Source of the DNA: Acidimicrobiaceae bacterium
GTDB taxonomy: Bacteria; Actinomycetota; Acidimicrobiia; Acidimicrobiales; Aldehydirespiratoraceae
Reading direction: 5' to 3'
NCBI GenBank assembly: GCA_009842325.1
Contig: VYFQ01000007.1
Span: 55,438 to 119,437 of the forward strand
DNA length: 64,000 nucleotides
Part shown: positions 36,168 to 44,417 of the stretch, in pieces
Numbering within the stretch: position 1 is the stretch's first letter
How the letters are laid out: each line of letters starts with the position of its first letter
Program-made: the position numbers and the translations under genes
The notes under the pieces: model-generated
Told to the model about the DNA's origin: nothing
Database searches by the model: none
Seen by the model: the letters and a program-made list of their open reading frames with translations, nothing else

Positions 36168-36962
36168 TCAGGCCTGGGCCAGCAGCTGCTCGACCGTCTC
36201 GTACAGCTTCTCGTAGGTGGCCCGCCCGTCGCCGGTGCGGTCGAAGCGGATCTGGTTGTCGCCGTCGATCACGTACACCCGGGGCCAGTAGCCGATGTTG
36301 CCGGGCTGCCAGCGGTGGAAGTTGCGCTTGTCGGTGTCGAGGGCGATTGGCCAGACGACGCCGAGGTCGGCGGCGGCCTCGATGATGTTGTCCACGTCGG
36401 CCTCGTAGGAGAACTCAGGCGAGTGCACGCCCACGATCTCCACCCCGTGGTCTCGGAAGTCGGTGTAGAGCTGTCCGAGGGCGTCCAGGGTGTTCTTGCA
36501 GTTGCGGCATCCGAACGTCCAGAACTGCACGACGGTGAGCCTGTTGGTGGCCCGGATCTCCTCCAGCGAGGTGGCGTCGGTGTTGAGCCAGCCGTCGAGG
36601 TTGGTGAGCGTGTCGGCCGTGCCCAGTACCTCGATGGGCTCAGGAGGCACGGTGGTGGCAACCGTGGGCTCTGGGGCAGTGGTTTCGGGGACCTCGGTGA
36701 CCGGGTCGGCCGGCTTGGAAGTCCCGTCGACGGAGTCGGTGGCATCGACAACCGCCGCTTTGGAGTCGCCTGCGGCCGCGACCGTGGTCTCCGCGGCGGG
36801 CTCGGCCGTAGTGGGAGCGGCTGCCATTCGGTCGTCGGCGGCTGCGGGGCTGGTAGCCGGGTCATCGCCACCGCCGTCGCCGCGCACCGCCGTCCAGACG
36901 ATGGCCGCCAGCCCGGCCAGCAGCACACCCAGCGCCAGATAGCGCACCATCGAGGACCTCAT
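36168..36962 (-). CDS. Membrane-anchored thioredoxin-like (TlpA/DipZ-type) protein
   Basis: A 264-residue protein with an N-terminal membrane anchor (about 7-27) and a low-complexity Ala/Thr/Pro/Glu linker (about 30-110). A thioredoxin fold follows, with the redox pair C152-C155 in FGCRNCKN. After it come EFSYEADVDNI and GYWPRVYVIDG, which resemble the AhpC/TSA-like domain of DipZ. It would accept electrons from the CcdA-like partner and reduce extracytoplasmic disulfides. The redox motif CRNC is unusual compared with the common CPPC. Confidence 0.85.
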   Translation of the reverse strand: MRSSMVRYLALGVLLAGLAAIVWTAVRGDGGGDDPATSPAAADDRMAAAPTTAEPAAETTVAAAGDSKAAVVDATDSVDGTSKPADPVTEVPETTAPEPTVATTVPPEPIEVLGTADTLTNLDGWLNTDATSLEEIRATNRLTVVQFWTFGCRNCKNTLDALGQLYTDFRDHGVEIVGVHSPEFSYEADVDNIIEAAADLGVVWPIALDTDKRNFHRWQPGNIGYWPRVYVIDGDNQIRFDRTGDGRATYEKLYETVEQLLAQA

Positions 36963-37059
36963 CGCGTGAGGAACGATACGCCGCCGGGGTTAGCAGGACG
37001 TGAGGATCCTGCCGGCCCACGGGTTGCGCTCGCTGGCCCAGGCCGCCTAGTGTGCGAAC

Positions 37060-37953
37060 GTGCGTTCGGCTTCTGTGGGCTTCTACCGCTCCCCCAGTCC
37101 GATGACGGCTCTGCCGGTTTCGCCGGCGCTCGCCGGCATGTCGACCGCGCTCGACGACCTGCGCTCGGTGGTCCAGGGCTTGGTGCTGCACCGCGAGTGG
37201 GCGGCCGACTACGGCGTGGAGGCCGGCATGCTGCGGGTCGGCGAGCAGAACCTCCGGTCGGCCGCGGAGGTGCTGGAGCGGGCCTTCGAGATCTCGCCGG
37301 AGCCGGTGGCCGCCGCTCGGGAGCCGGCCGACCGGGTGGTCGGCATCTGCTGGCACTTCGCGGTGCTCTACACCGCGCTGTTGAGGGCTCAGGGCTCGGC
37401 GGCGAGGGTGCGCTGTGGTTTCGCCGGTTACTTCGATGCGGCCAAGTGGTACGACCACTGGATCACCGAGCGCTGGGACGGCGAGCGCTGGATCAAAGAC
37501 GACCCCCAGATCGATGCCCGCCAGGCCGGGAGGCTGCATCTCGGCTTCGACCCCCACGACCAGCCGCCCGGGCGGTTCCTCACCGGCGGGGAGGCCTGGC
37601 TGGCAGCCCGGGCCGGCGAGGTCGACCCTGAGAGATTCGGCATCTACGACATGTGGGGCATGGGGTTCCTGGCCGGCAACGTCGTCAAGGACCTCGCGTG
37701 CCTGAACAAGGTGGAGCTGCTCCCCTGGGACAGCTGGGGGATGCTGCGGGACCCCTACCGGCCGCCGCCCAGGAAGCACCTCGCGGTGCTCGACGAGATC
37801 GCGGAGCTAGCGGCGACCGATGACCTGACCGCGATCCGGCACCGGTTCGAGAGCGACGAACGGTTGAGAGTGCCGCAAGAGATCGTCAGCTACACCGACG
37901 GCAAGCCGACAAGAGTGCAGCTGCCCGACCTCTCAGGTGCGTCGGCGCCGTAG
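37060..37953 (+). CDS. Transglutaminase-like cysteine protease-fold protein
   Basis: A 297-residue protein with a bacterial transglutaminase-like core. The Cys-His-Asp triad is C97 (GICWHFAVLYTALLR), H133 (YDHWITERW) and D147/148 (WIKDDPQ). Family members are amide hydrolases or peptidases; the substrate is unknown. There is no signal peptide, so it should be cytoplasmic. The start is GTG at 37060, 6 bases after TAGTGT (37048-37053), a leaderless arrangement. It is divergent from the thioredoxin-like gene. Confidence 0.8.
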   Translation: MRSASVGFYRSPSPMTALPVSPALAGMSTALDDLRSVVQGLVLHREWAADYGVEAGMLRVGEQNLRSAAEVLERAFEISPEPVAAAREPADRVVGICWHFAVLYTALLRAQGSAARVRCGFAGYFDAAKWYDHWITERWDGERWIKDDPQIDARQAGRLHLGFDPHDQPPGRFLTGGEAWLAARAGEVDPERFGIYDMWGMGFLAGNVVKDLACLNKVELLPWDSWGMLRDPYRPPPRKHLAVLDEIAELAATDDLTAIRHRFESDERLRVPQEIVSYTDGKPTRVQLPDLSGASAP

Positions 37954-38044
37954 AGAGCCAAGAAAGCAGATTCCCCGCCGCGGGCTCCACCGAACCCGGA
38001 ACCCCTCCGTGAGCCTGTCCTCGGGCGACGTTGGTGAACTCTGG

Positions 38045-38950
38045 TCAGTCCAGCAGGTAGGGCGCCAGCGTCCTCCAGCCGTCGGCGGCGGTGTCGATGC
38101 TGTCGGCGAGGACCTGTACCCCAACGTGGTCGGCGCCGGCGTCGAGATGGTCCCGGACGCGTGACGTGACCTGCTCGGGGGTGCCCCAGGCCACGATGGC
38201 GTCGACCAGGCGGTCTGACGGCCCGCCGTCGGGTCCGCCGTCGATGTCGGACTGCTCGAAGCCGAGGCGGCGCAGGTTGTTGGTGTAGTTGGGGAGCCCG
38301 AGGTACAGCGCCATGTTCTTGCGGGCGAGGGCGCGCGCCGTGTCCGGGTCGGTATCGAGTACGACCATCTGCTCGGGGTACAGCGCCGCGTCGGGGCCCA
38401 TGACGTCGCGGGCGACGGCGGTGTGCTCGGGCGGCACGAAGTACGGGTGCGCTCCGGCGGCGGCATCGGCCGACAGGGCGAGCATCCTGGGGCCGAGCGC
38501 GGCCAGCACGATCTCGGGCAGTTCCTGGGGGCCGTGGGCCAGGAACACCGCCTCTCGCATGCGGGCCAGGTAGTCGCGCATGTAGCTGAGCGGGCGCGAG
38601 TAGTCGTGGTTGCGGAGATCTTCCACCAGGTTCTGGTGGCTGACCCCGAGCCCCAGCAGGAAGCGGCCCGGGAATGCCTCCTCGACGGTTCGCTGGGCGT
38701 TGGCCGTCGTCATCGGGTCGCGGGCGTAGATGTTGGCGATGCCGGTGGCGATCTTGATCGAGGAGGTGCCCTGGAGCAGCAGCGCAGCCACTACGAACGG
38801 GTCCCGCCCGACCGCCTCGGGGTACCAGATCGCCCCGTAGCCCAGCTCCTCCACCTCGGCCGCCAGCTCGACCGCCTGAGACGACGGCACCAGGTCCAGG
38901 AGCCCGGTCCAGATCCCGACCCGGCCTATGTCGATATTGCCCATGGTCAC
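38045..38950 (-). CDS. LLM-class F420-dependent oxidoreductase
   Basis: A 301-residue luciferase-like monooxygenase family protein. It has the N-terminal VGIWTGLLDLVPSSQ, GYGAIWYPEAVGRDPF, RFLLGLGVSH, LGPRMLALSADAAAG and the C-terminal GADHVGVQVL. These match the actinobacterial F420-binding branch. The substrate is unknown. A GTG at 38950 lies 7 bases after TAGGTT (38958-38963) and is preferred to the ATG two codons later. It stands alone. Confidence 0.85.
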   Translation of the reverse strand: MTMGNIDIGRVGIWTGLLDLVPSSQAVELAAEVEELGYGAIWYPEAVGRDPFVVAALLLQGTSSIKIATGIANIYARDPMTTANAQRTVEEAFPGRFLLGLGVSHQNLVEDLRNHDYSRPLSYMRDYLARMREAVFLAHGPQELPEIVLAALGPRMLALSADAAAGAHPYFVPPEHTAVARDVMGPDAALYPEQMVVLDTDPDTARALARKNMALYLGLPNYTNNLRRLGFEQSDIDGGPDGGPSDRLVDAIVAWGTPEQVTSRVRDHLDAGADHVGVQVLADSIDTAADGWRTLAPYLLD

Positions 38951-39102
38951 AAGCGGGAACCTATCGCCGGCCACGGACTGCGAGCACGCGCTAGCCGACC
39001 GCGATCGCCCGAGTCCGGTGAGGCGTGGAGGGTGTGGCACGACACCGCGAGGCCGTCACTGCTTCACAAGGGGCATGGGTCCCGGCGTAGGATCAGTCAC
39101 CG

Positions 39103-39447
39103 ATGGGGCTCATCAAGCAGTGGCGCGCCGCGAACCGGCTGCGGAAGCGAGCCAAGGCTGACCCTGCGATCCGCGACAGCTGGATCAGCTTGTACTACTC
39201 CGTCATGACGGAGCCCCGCCCAGATGGCCACATGCCGTCCACCTGGCGGTCCGTGTTCGAGGAGTTCGAGGGTGGACCTCCCTGCCGCCAGGAACTGGAG
39301 TGGTGGCGAGCGATGTACATGATGAACCTGGCCCCTCGGACCCGCCTCATGTACACGGCCAGTGCCGAAGCGATCAAGGAGATGCTTCCCGACGCACTCG
39401 ACGGCCCCAGCGACGAACGCTACGTCCCCGAGTTCGGATTGGAGTAG
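39103..39447 (+). CDS. Conserved hypothetical protein
   Basis: A 114-residue protein of unknown function, basic at the N-terminus (WRAANRLRKRAK) and rich in Trp and Met in the middle (ELEWWRAMYMMNLAPR). No known motif or membrane segment is seen. TAGGAT (39088-39093) lies nine bases before the ATG, so it is probably transcribed alone. I do not recognise the family. Confidence 0.6.
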   Translation: MGLIKQWRAANRLRKRAKADPAIRDSWISLYYSVMTEPRPDGHMPSTWRSVFEEFEGGPPCRQELEWWRAMYMMNLAPRTRLMYTASAEAIKEMLPDALDGPSDERYVPEFGLE

Positions 39448-39465
39448 CGAGTCAACCGGGGAGGG

Positions 39466-40005
39466 TCAGAGCGGGGTCGCGCCCGGGACTTGTTTCACCT
39501 CATAGACCAGGCTCACGGTGCCTGTCTTCTCGAAGACTCGTTGTTCCGTCAGCGTCAACCCGATCCGCTTGGACAGTTCCGGAACCAGGGGAATGCCCCC
39601 GCCGAGCAGGATGGGGACGATCGAGACTTCCACCGTGTCGACGAGCCCTTCCTCGCAGAGGCTGCGAAACAGTGCGCCGCCGCCGAACAGCCAGATGTCT
39701 TTGCCCGGTTCCTCTCGAAGCGACCGGACAACGTCCACCCAGTTGTCGCCGACGATCGTGACGTTCTCGTAGTCGTCCTGGCTCAGCGTCCGTGAGAACA
39801 CGAACGTCCGGGTGCCCGACTGTGCGGAGGCACCGGGGTCACCAGTCACTTCGAACGTGCGCCGGCCGAGCAGGAAGGTGTCGAACTGCCCGAACAACTC
39901 CTCGAAGTCGATGTCGGGATCGACGCCGATCCAGTCGTACTCGTCGTCGGGGCCTGCGATGTAACCATCGAGGCTCATGGCGCAGTTGTATCGAATCCGC
40001 CTCAT
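39466..40005 (-). CDS. Dihydrofolate reductase-family protein (RibD C-terminal domain)
   Basis: A 179-residue reductase of the RibD_C/YwjB type. It has the N-terminal CAMSLDGYIAGPDDEYDW, LLGRRTFEV, IWLFGGGALFRSL and the C-terminal VSIVPILLGGGIPL. It would bind NADPH; the substrate is not known, and these stand-alone proteins are usually neither true DHFR nor RibD. GGAGG lies 6 bases before the ATG. Confidence 0.88.
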   Translation of the reverse strand: MRRIRYNCAMSLDGYIAGPDDEYDWIGVDPDIDFEELFGQFDTFLLGRRTFEVTGDPGASAQSGTRTFVFSRTLSQDDYENVTIVGDNWVDVVRSLREEPGKDIWLFGGGALFRSLCEEGLVDTVEVSIVPILLGGGIPLVPELSKRIGLTLTEQRVFEKTGTVSLVYEVKQVPGATPL

Positions 40006-40193
40006 AGCCAGCCTCCGGTCGGCGATCCATCGGAACCTAGGCGCTCATCTTGCGCTGGGCAGAGACGCTCACGTTCATCGGCTACTGACTTGCAGCCACC
40101 GGTAGAGCTTGCCTACGGTCCGCGGCTGAGGCAGCCGGGGCTCGGTCGCCACGAGGCAAGAGCGCTGGTCGACAGCATTGGAGGACAGCAACG

Positions 40194-40655
40194 ATGACGC
40201 TGGAGTTCGGGGTGAGGGAGCTTGAGGCCCAGCCCATAGTGGGCATTCGCACGACCGTTGCGATGAGCGAGATCGGCAACGCCATGGGTCCGCTGTTCGG
40301 CGAACTGAGCGGACACATCGCGCAGAGCGGTCAGGAGCCGGCCGGGATGCCCCTGGCCAGATACCACTCGCCGCCGGGCGAGACCGTCGAACTCGAATGC
40401 GCCATCCCGGTGGCGTCGCCGATGCCCGGCGAGGATCGAGTCCGACCCGGAGAGCTTCCCGCCGGGAGGGCCGCGACCGTCACCCACCTCGGCCCGTACG
40501 ACGGCCTCCCCCAGACATGGATGGCGCTGACAGCGTGGATGGAGTCCCAGGGGCTCGAAGCCGCGGACTCGCCCTGGGAGGTCTATATGAACGACCCCGC
40601 CGCCGAGCCCGACCAGTCGAGGTGGCACACCGACATCTACTTCCCGGTGCGCTAA
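40194..40655 (+). CDS. GyrI-like / AraC effector-binding domain protein
   Basis: A 153-residue stand-alone small-molecule-binding domain: VRELEAQPIVGIRTTV, GPLFGELSGHIAQ, ARYHSPPGETVELECAIPV, ATVTHLGPYDGLPQTW and a closing EPDQSRWHTDIYFPV. In BmrR/Rob this domain senses drugs; free-standing copies may sequester or hydrolyse small toxins. GGAGGA lies about 9 bases before the ATG. It is the last gene before sequence character changes to accessory DNA. Confidence 0.85.
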   Translation: MTLEFGVRELEAQPIVGIRTTVAMSEIGNAMGPLFGELSGHIAQSGQEPAGMPLARYHSPPGETVELECAIPVASPMPGEDRVRPGELPAGRAATVTHLGPYDGLPQTWMALTAWMESQGLEAADSPWEVYMNDPAAEPDQSRWHTDIYFPVR

Positions 40656-40675
40656 CCGGCGCCGTCTTCAAGCGG

Positions 40676-40733
40676 CCGAGTTCTAGAACTACGCACCAAT
40701 GCGGTGAGGTGTAGCGGCCACCTCTGAACTCGG
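40676..40733. repeat. Inverted repeat at the edge of the accessory region
   Basis: CCGAGTTC (40676-40683) and GAACTCGG (40726-40733) are perfect 8-base arms around 42 bases. The left arm also forms part of the palindrome GTTCTAGAAC (40680-40689). It lies between the last chromosomal-type gene and the NYN gene. Confidence 0.5.
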
Positions 40734-40780
40734 CGTACTAGCCACTCGCAGCGGCACCCCCAAGAGCCTGCGCAGACACA

Positions 40781-40868
40781 GTGAAACTCACTCCCGCTCG
40801 TGGTATGTTCTTGTCACTTCCCCTATCTCTTCGGCGGTAGGGTCGAGACCGCCCTTCGGGGCGGTCTC
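40781..40868 (+). promoter_or_regulatory. Promoter and structured leader of the NYN-domain gene
   Basis: A promoter candidate GTGAAA (40781-40786), 17 bases, TATGTT (40804-40809) is followed by a leader that can fold two ways. GAGACCGCCC and GGGCGGTCTC (40845-40868) form a perfect 10-bp stem with a TTCG tetraloop. Alternatively GGCGGT (40833-40838) pairs with ACCGCC (40848-40853), which destroys that stem. A modest T-rich stretch (TGTCTTTGT) follows. This is attenuator-like, but the T-run is weak. Confidence 0.5.
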
Positions 40869-40888
40869 TGTCTTTGTGGGGGTGGGAA

Positions 40889-41519
40889 TTGGTCACCAAT
40901 CTGTACGTAGACGGCTTCAATCTCTACTACCGCGCCCTGAAGGACTCGCCGTTCCGGTGGCTCGACCTGCGAAAGCTGGCCGAGACCCTCTTTCCCCAGG
41001 ACTCGATCAACCGGGTCTGCTACTTCACGGCTCGGCTCAACGCCCGCCCCGGCAATCCCTCTCAGCGCCAACGGCAGCAGGCGTACCTGAGAGCGTTGGC
41101 GACGCTGCCGGGCTTCGACGCCTACTACGGCGTCTTCCGGTCCGGCGTCAAGCGTCGCCCGCTGGCGGAGCCGATGGCAGGACTGCCGACTTACGTCCTC
41201 GTCAGGGACTCGGAGGAGAAGGGATCTGACGTGAACCTCGCCACGCGTCTGTTGGTGGACGGATTCAACAGGGAGTACGAACAAGCGGTTTGTCTTGTCG
41301 AACGATGCCGACTTCGCCGGGGCCATGCGGTACGTGCGGGACGACCTGGGACTACGTGTCACGCTCGTCAATCCCGACCCTAAGAACACAAGCCCCAGGG
41401 AACTGGCCAGCGCGGCCACCTACGTCAGGCGCCTCTGGAGGAGCCATCTTCGCCGGAGCCAGTTTCCCGACACGCTGCGAGACGAGATTGGAATCATCAC
41501 CAGACCGGCAGGGTGGTAG
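40889..41519 (+). pseudogene. NYN-domain (PIN-like) RNase, broken by a one-base frameshift
   Basis: The first part reads LVTNLYVDGFNLYYRALK... through GSDVNLATRLLVDGFNREYEQAV. The NYN continuation SNDADFAGAMRYVRDDLGLRVTLVNP is in the next frame from 41295. One extra T in TTT at 41289-41291 explains the break. Joined, the halves give a complete NYN/LabA-like domain of about 208 residues with acidic residues in VDGFN, SDVNLA and SNDADF. Such proteins are predicted metal-dependent RNases. The start is TTG at 40889, after a purine-rich GGGGGTGGGAA. Whether the shift is genuine, programmed or a sequencing error cannot be judged here. Confidence 0.8.
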
Positions 41520-41672
41520 TCCCGCCGAGCCTGCGTCGACCGTCCAGAATGTACGCGACTCGTTCAGTGTCGCTTCGGCTCACAGCCACACTCGTACTGG
41601 CAACAGCGAAGAGGTCCGCACCGAAGCCGGACGAAGGAGCACGGATCCTTGAGAGGGACAACTTTGGCCTCG

Positions 41673-42353
41673 TTATGACGGATGCCCAATGATCGCTTCA
41701 ATGGGATTCTCCCGTAAGTACGGAACGTGCTCGTGCGTCGCAATGGGTTTGCGCGACACTCCCCAGGCACGGGTGATGCGTCCACGCTCATCCATCCAGA
41801 ACCGCTCCGGCGTAGGCAATCCCACCCGTGCCTGTTCATGCAGATTGAACCAATCAACTGCACAGGCATGAATGCCAGGGAGCAGGTACCCATACCGGTC
41901 CTTCCTGAACCCCACGAAGCGTTGCTCTTGGGTGTCTTTGTGATGACCTAGGACGACGCGGGCATCTACCCTCTCCGGCGACTCTGGGAAATCAGAGACG
42001 ACGTTGGACAGGAGCTTGTGGCTCCCTTGTCCGACCTTGCCCGCCGTGCAGACATACAAGTCGCCTTCGACTACTTGCAAGAAATGGCACTGGCAGTCGA
42101 AGCGTGGCCAACTGTCCATCTGGAACGACTTGGAGGTATTGCAGGCTTCGTGCATGGGCTGGCAGTTCCAGTCCTGTTCGAACTCGTTCTCTCTGCCCCT
42201 AGCCACCTTGCTAAACAGCGACCGCGGAATGATGTGATCACGGTTGTGGCGCTGGCCCTGCTCGATCTCCTTGCCGCAGCCTCCGAGGTGAACCCCACAG
42301 AGCCTGTCATCGCGGCGAAGCAGCCGCTTCATGGCATGTCTCGCCTTAGGCAT
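41673..42353 (-). CDS. HNH endonuclease
   Basis: A 226-residue protein with an N-terminal HNH nuclease module: CGVHLGGCGKEI (paired cysteines 19 and 26), NRDHIIPRSLF with the catalytic His40, then NCQPMHEACNTSK. The C-terminal 130 residues are unrecognised. Homing-type and defence-type HNH enzymes both look like this. The ATG at 42353 has AGGTGA four bases upstream. It sits alone in the accessory region, next to a gap of about 150 bases without a gene. Confidence 0.82.
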   Translation of the reverse strand: MPKARHAMKRLLRRDDRLCGVHLGGCGKEIEQGQRHNRDHIIPRSLFSKVARGRENEFEQDWNCQPMHEACNTSKSFQMDSWPRFDCQCHFLQVVEGDLYVCTAGKVGQGSHKLLSNVVSDFPESPERVDARVVLGHHKDTQEQRFVGFRKDRYGYLLPGIHACAVDWFNLHEQARVGLPTPERFWMDERGRITRAWGVSRKPIATHEHVPYLRENPIEAIIGHPS

Positions 42354-42479
42354 CCGTCACCTGCCGAGAGCGCGACGCAGTCCAGCCAAAATGGCAGACC
42401 CACCTGCCGCCATGCCTGCTCCCGCCTTTGGTCCCGTATCCCATGGTTGTAACTTACCGGCGGTCGCCGACCTCGCCCC

Positions 42480-42635
42480 TCACTGCAACCCCTCCGAGTG
42501 GTCGGGAATCAGGTCAACAATGTGGCCCGCCACCCAAGCCGCTACGGCCTCGGTCCATCCGGTCCACAGCCCCACCAGAGACAGCACCAGCCCTATCGCC
42601 AGCAGCGCGCCGGAGGCTTCCTTTGTCTTCCGCAT
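42480..42635 (-). CDS. Small membrane protein
   Basis: A 51-residue peptide: a charged start MRKTKEASG, one hydrophobic helix (about residues 9-27) and a C-terminal amphipathic part (WVAGHIVDLIPDHSEGLQ). The ATG at 42635 has AAGGGA six bases upstream, a good ribosome site, and supports this start over a longer frame. Function unknown; small one-helix proteins in such islands are sometimes toxins or phage accessory factors. Confidence 0.6.
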   Translation of the reverse strand: MRKTKEASGALLAIGLVLSLVGLWTGWTEAVAAWVAGHIVDLIPDHSEGLQ

Positions 42636-42758
42636 CGTGTTCCCTTCCCGTTGGCGGTCCGACCACGCCAATTGCAGCGAGCAGGTACGACAGCCGGGGT
42701 GCCACGGGTGTACCGCGCCGACCCGCCCGTCCCCAACGACTCCATTGCAGCCCGCAGT

Positions 42759-43661
42759 TCACACTGGGATGTGGTTCACGGCGACCGTTCGCCCACCATC
42801 TGACAGACGCAACACCACATCCCCGTGCGCTGAGACGACCCACACTTCATGGAAGTAGCTGAACGAGATGCCGTCCAGGGCCGGGGGCTGCATCTGTGCG
42901 GCGGGGTCGTAGTAGGGCGAGCCAGGGCCGAAATAGTGCCTGAGCTGGAATCCGGCTATGCCGCCAACCACGACCGCTAGCCACTTCAGGTCGGGCGCGC
43001 CGTCCATCTGCCGTCTGTTGGTCTTTCTGTCTATGGCATCCTGCACTTCCGAGACCAACGCCTGGTAACCAGCAAAGCCCTCAGCGCCTCCCATCGGAGC
43101 CAGGACCACTGACCCCCTGCCGTGCCCGACCGGTTTCGGCGCGCCGCTCAAGCGCAAGTGCTGTGAGCGCTTCCCGTCGTCAATCTGCAATCGAGGAACA
43201 TTGGTCAGTGTGAGGGTGGTGTCAGATGTTCTAGAGACAAACGTCGAACCGTCAAACGCTTCCTGCGCTCTGCTCTCCATCTGCTCGGGGGTGCCGCCCA
43301 TCTTCTCCACGGTCGCCAGCGAGGAGACCACGCCTTCTAAGAGCTTCTTCAATGGGCGACGCTTCTTGTTGAAGCCAGGGTCCCGGTCAATCACGACGAC
43401 ATCCCACATCCACGACAGCCGCTCATCTTCCCAGCTCCTAAGAGTTCCGTCCCTCTCGTGAAATGCGGCAAAGAAAGCAGCCGAATCGCCGTCCGTGCAG
43501 CCCGTGACTTCCACGTCAGCCATGCGTCCGTCGGCCAAGACCATTCGCCAGTCCGGCGTCTTGACGTGACCGCGAGGCTCCAACCGCTCGCAGTGAGTCA
43601 CCTCCACGACCGCGCAGATGGCGTTAGCAGCGGCTGTCTCCGTGTCGCTAGGAACACTCAT
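42759..43661 (-). CDS. Hypothetical protein, possible nuclease-like fold
   Basis: A 300-residue protein I do not recognise. The segment TPDWRMVLADGRMADVEVTG (about 35-54) has the PD...E-x-T arrangement of some PD-(D/E)XK-type nucleases, and a later WDVVVIDRDPGF may be part of the same core. The rest has no visible motif except a short hydrophobic stretch near WLAVVVGGIAGF. It has no clear ribosome site. Assignment as a nuclease is inference only. Confidence 0.55.
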   Translation of the reverse strand: MSVPSDTETAAANAICAVVEVTHCERLEPRGHVKTPDWRMVLADGRMADVEVTGCTDGDSAAFFAAFHERDGTLRSWEDERLSWMWDVVVIDRDPGFNKKRRPLKKLLEGVVSSLATVEKMGGTPEQMESRAQEAFDGSTFVSRTSDTTLTLTNVPRLQIDDGKRSQHLRLSGAPKPVGHGRGSVVLAPMGGAEGFAGYQALVSEVQDAIDRKTNRRQMDGAPDLKWLAVVVGGIAGFQLRHYFGPGSPYYDPAAQMQPPALDGISFSYFHEVWVVSAHGDVVLRLSDGGRTVAVNHIPV

Positions 43662-43695
43662 CGTGCTTGCTGCTAGTGCCGACGGAACAGTCAGC

Positions 43696-43878
43696 TCACG
43701 GCTTGGGCGGTCCGGTCCGCTCCCAAGTGTGCCCCTTCTCCGAGGTCGGCGGTAGGGGCTTGTCGCCCTCCTCTATCGTGACCTTCCGAGGCTTGGGAAC
43801 TTGGCCGCCGCGCGGGCCGCGCTCCTCGTACTCGCCGGGGCGGTTGGGGGTCTCGCCGGGCTTCTGACGGTTCGCCAT
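43696..43878 (-). CDS. YjzC-like small protein
   Basis: A 60-residue protein with the pattern of the YjzC family: KPGETPNRPGEYEERGPRGG, then a beta segment KVTIEEGDKPLPPTSEKGHTW ending in KP. The family is of unknown function. GGAAG lies about six bases before the ATG. Confidence 0.65.
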   Translation of the reverse strand: MANRQKPGETPNRPGEYEERGPRGGQVPKPRKVTIEEGDKPLPPTSEKGHTWERTGPPKP

Positions 43879-44065
43879 TCTTCTCTTCCTTTCTGTCGCA
43901 CCTCATCAATCCGGGGGTGTGGCTCGAAGCTACCGACGGAGTACGACACGGGCGGGCCACTCCGGGGGATACCGCAGGGGATTTCCCACTGCGCTAGGGG
44001 ATGGCACCGGGGATTTCAGGGGGCATCTGTGTAACGGTGTGGACGGGCTGCCGAGCTGGGCTTGA

Positions 44066-44344
44066 ACGTCACTGACGGCTGCCTGCCGAGTCGGCCGACG
44101 GCAGCTCACCCCCGAGTCGCTGTCCAAGCTGTGCCACGAGTTGGACCGGGGCATGGCCCTCCACGGGTTCCGCTCCTCGTTCCGCGACTGGTATGTCGAG
44201 TCCGGCGCTTCCCGGGAAGTGGCCGAGGCATGCCTGGCTCACGTTGTTCAGAACCAGGTTGAGGCCGTCTACCGCAGAACCGACCTGCTGGATGCGCGCC
44301 GGGTCGTCATGGAGGACTGGGGGCACTACCTCGCAGGGTCCTAG
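44066..44344 (+). pseudogene. Tyrosine recombinase (phage integrase), C-terminal remnant
   Basis: The open frame from about 44066 contains LTPESLSKLCHELDRG, then HGFRSSFRDWYVESGASREVAEACLAHVV and VEAVYRRTDLLDARRVVMEDW. This is the end of a P4-like tyrosine integrase, with the H-x-x-R motif, the second histidine (AH) and the nucleophile tyrosine (VYRR). The N-terminal two thirds are missing and a stop precedes the fragment, so it cannot be active. It marks past integration of a mobile element here. Just after the stop, TAGCCAC (44342-44348) and GTGGCTA (44385-44391) form an inverted repeat. Confidence 0.85.
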
Positions 44345-44417
44345 CCACAAAGTTCCCCTACAGGCCCTGAGTGAATCGTCGTTAGTGGCTAAGCGTCTGC
44401 TCTAGGGTTGGAGTCAA

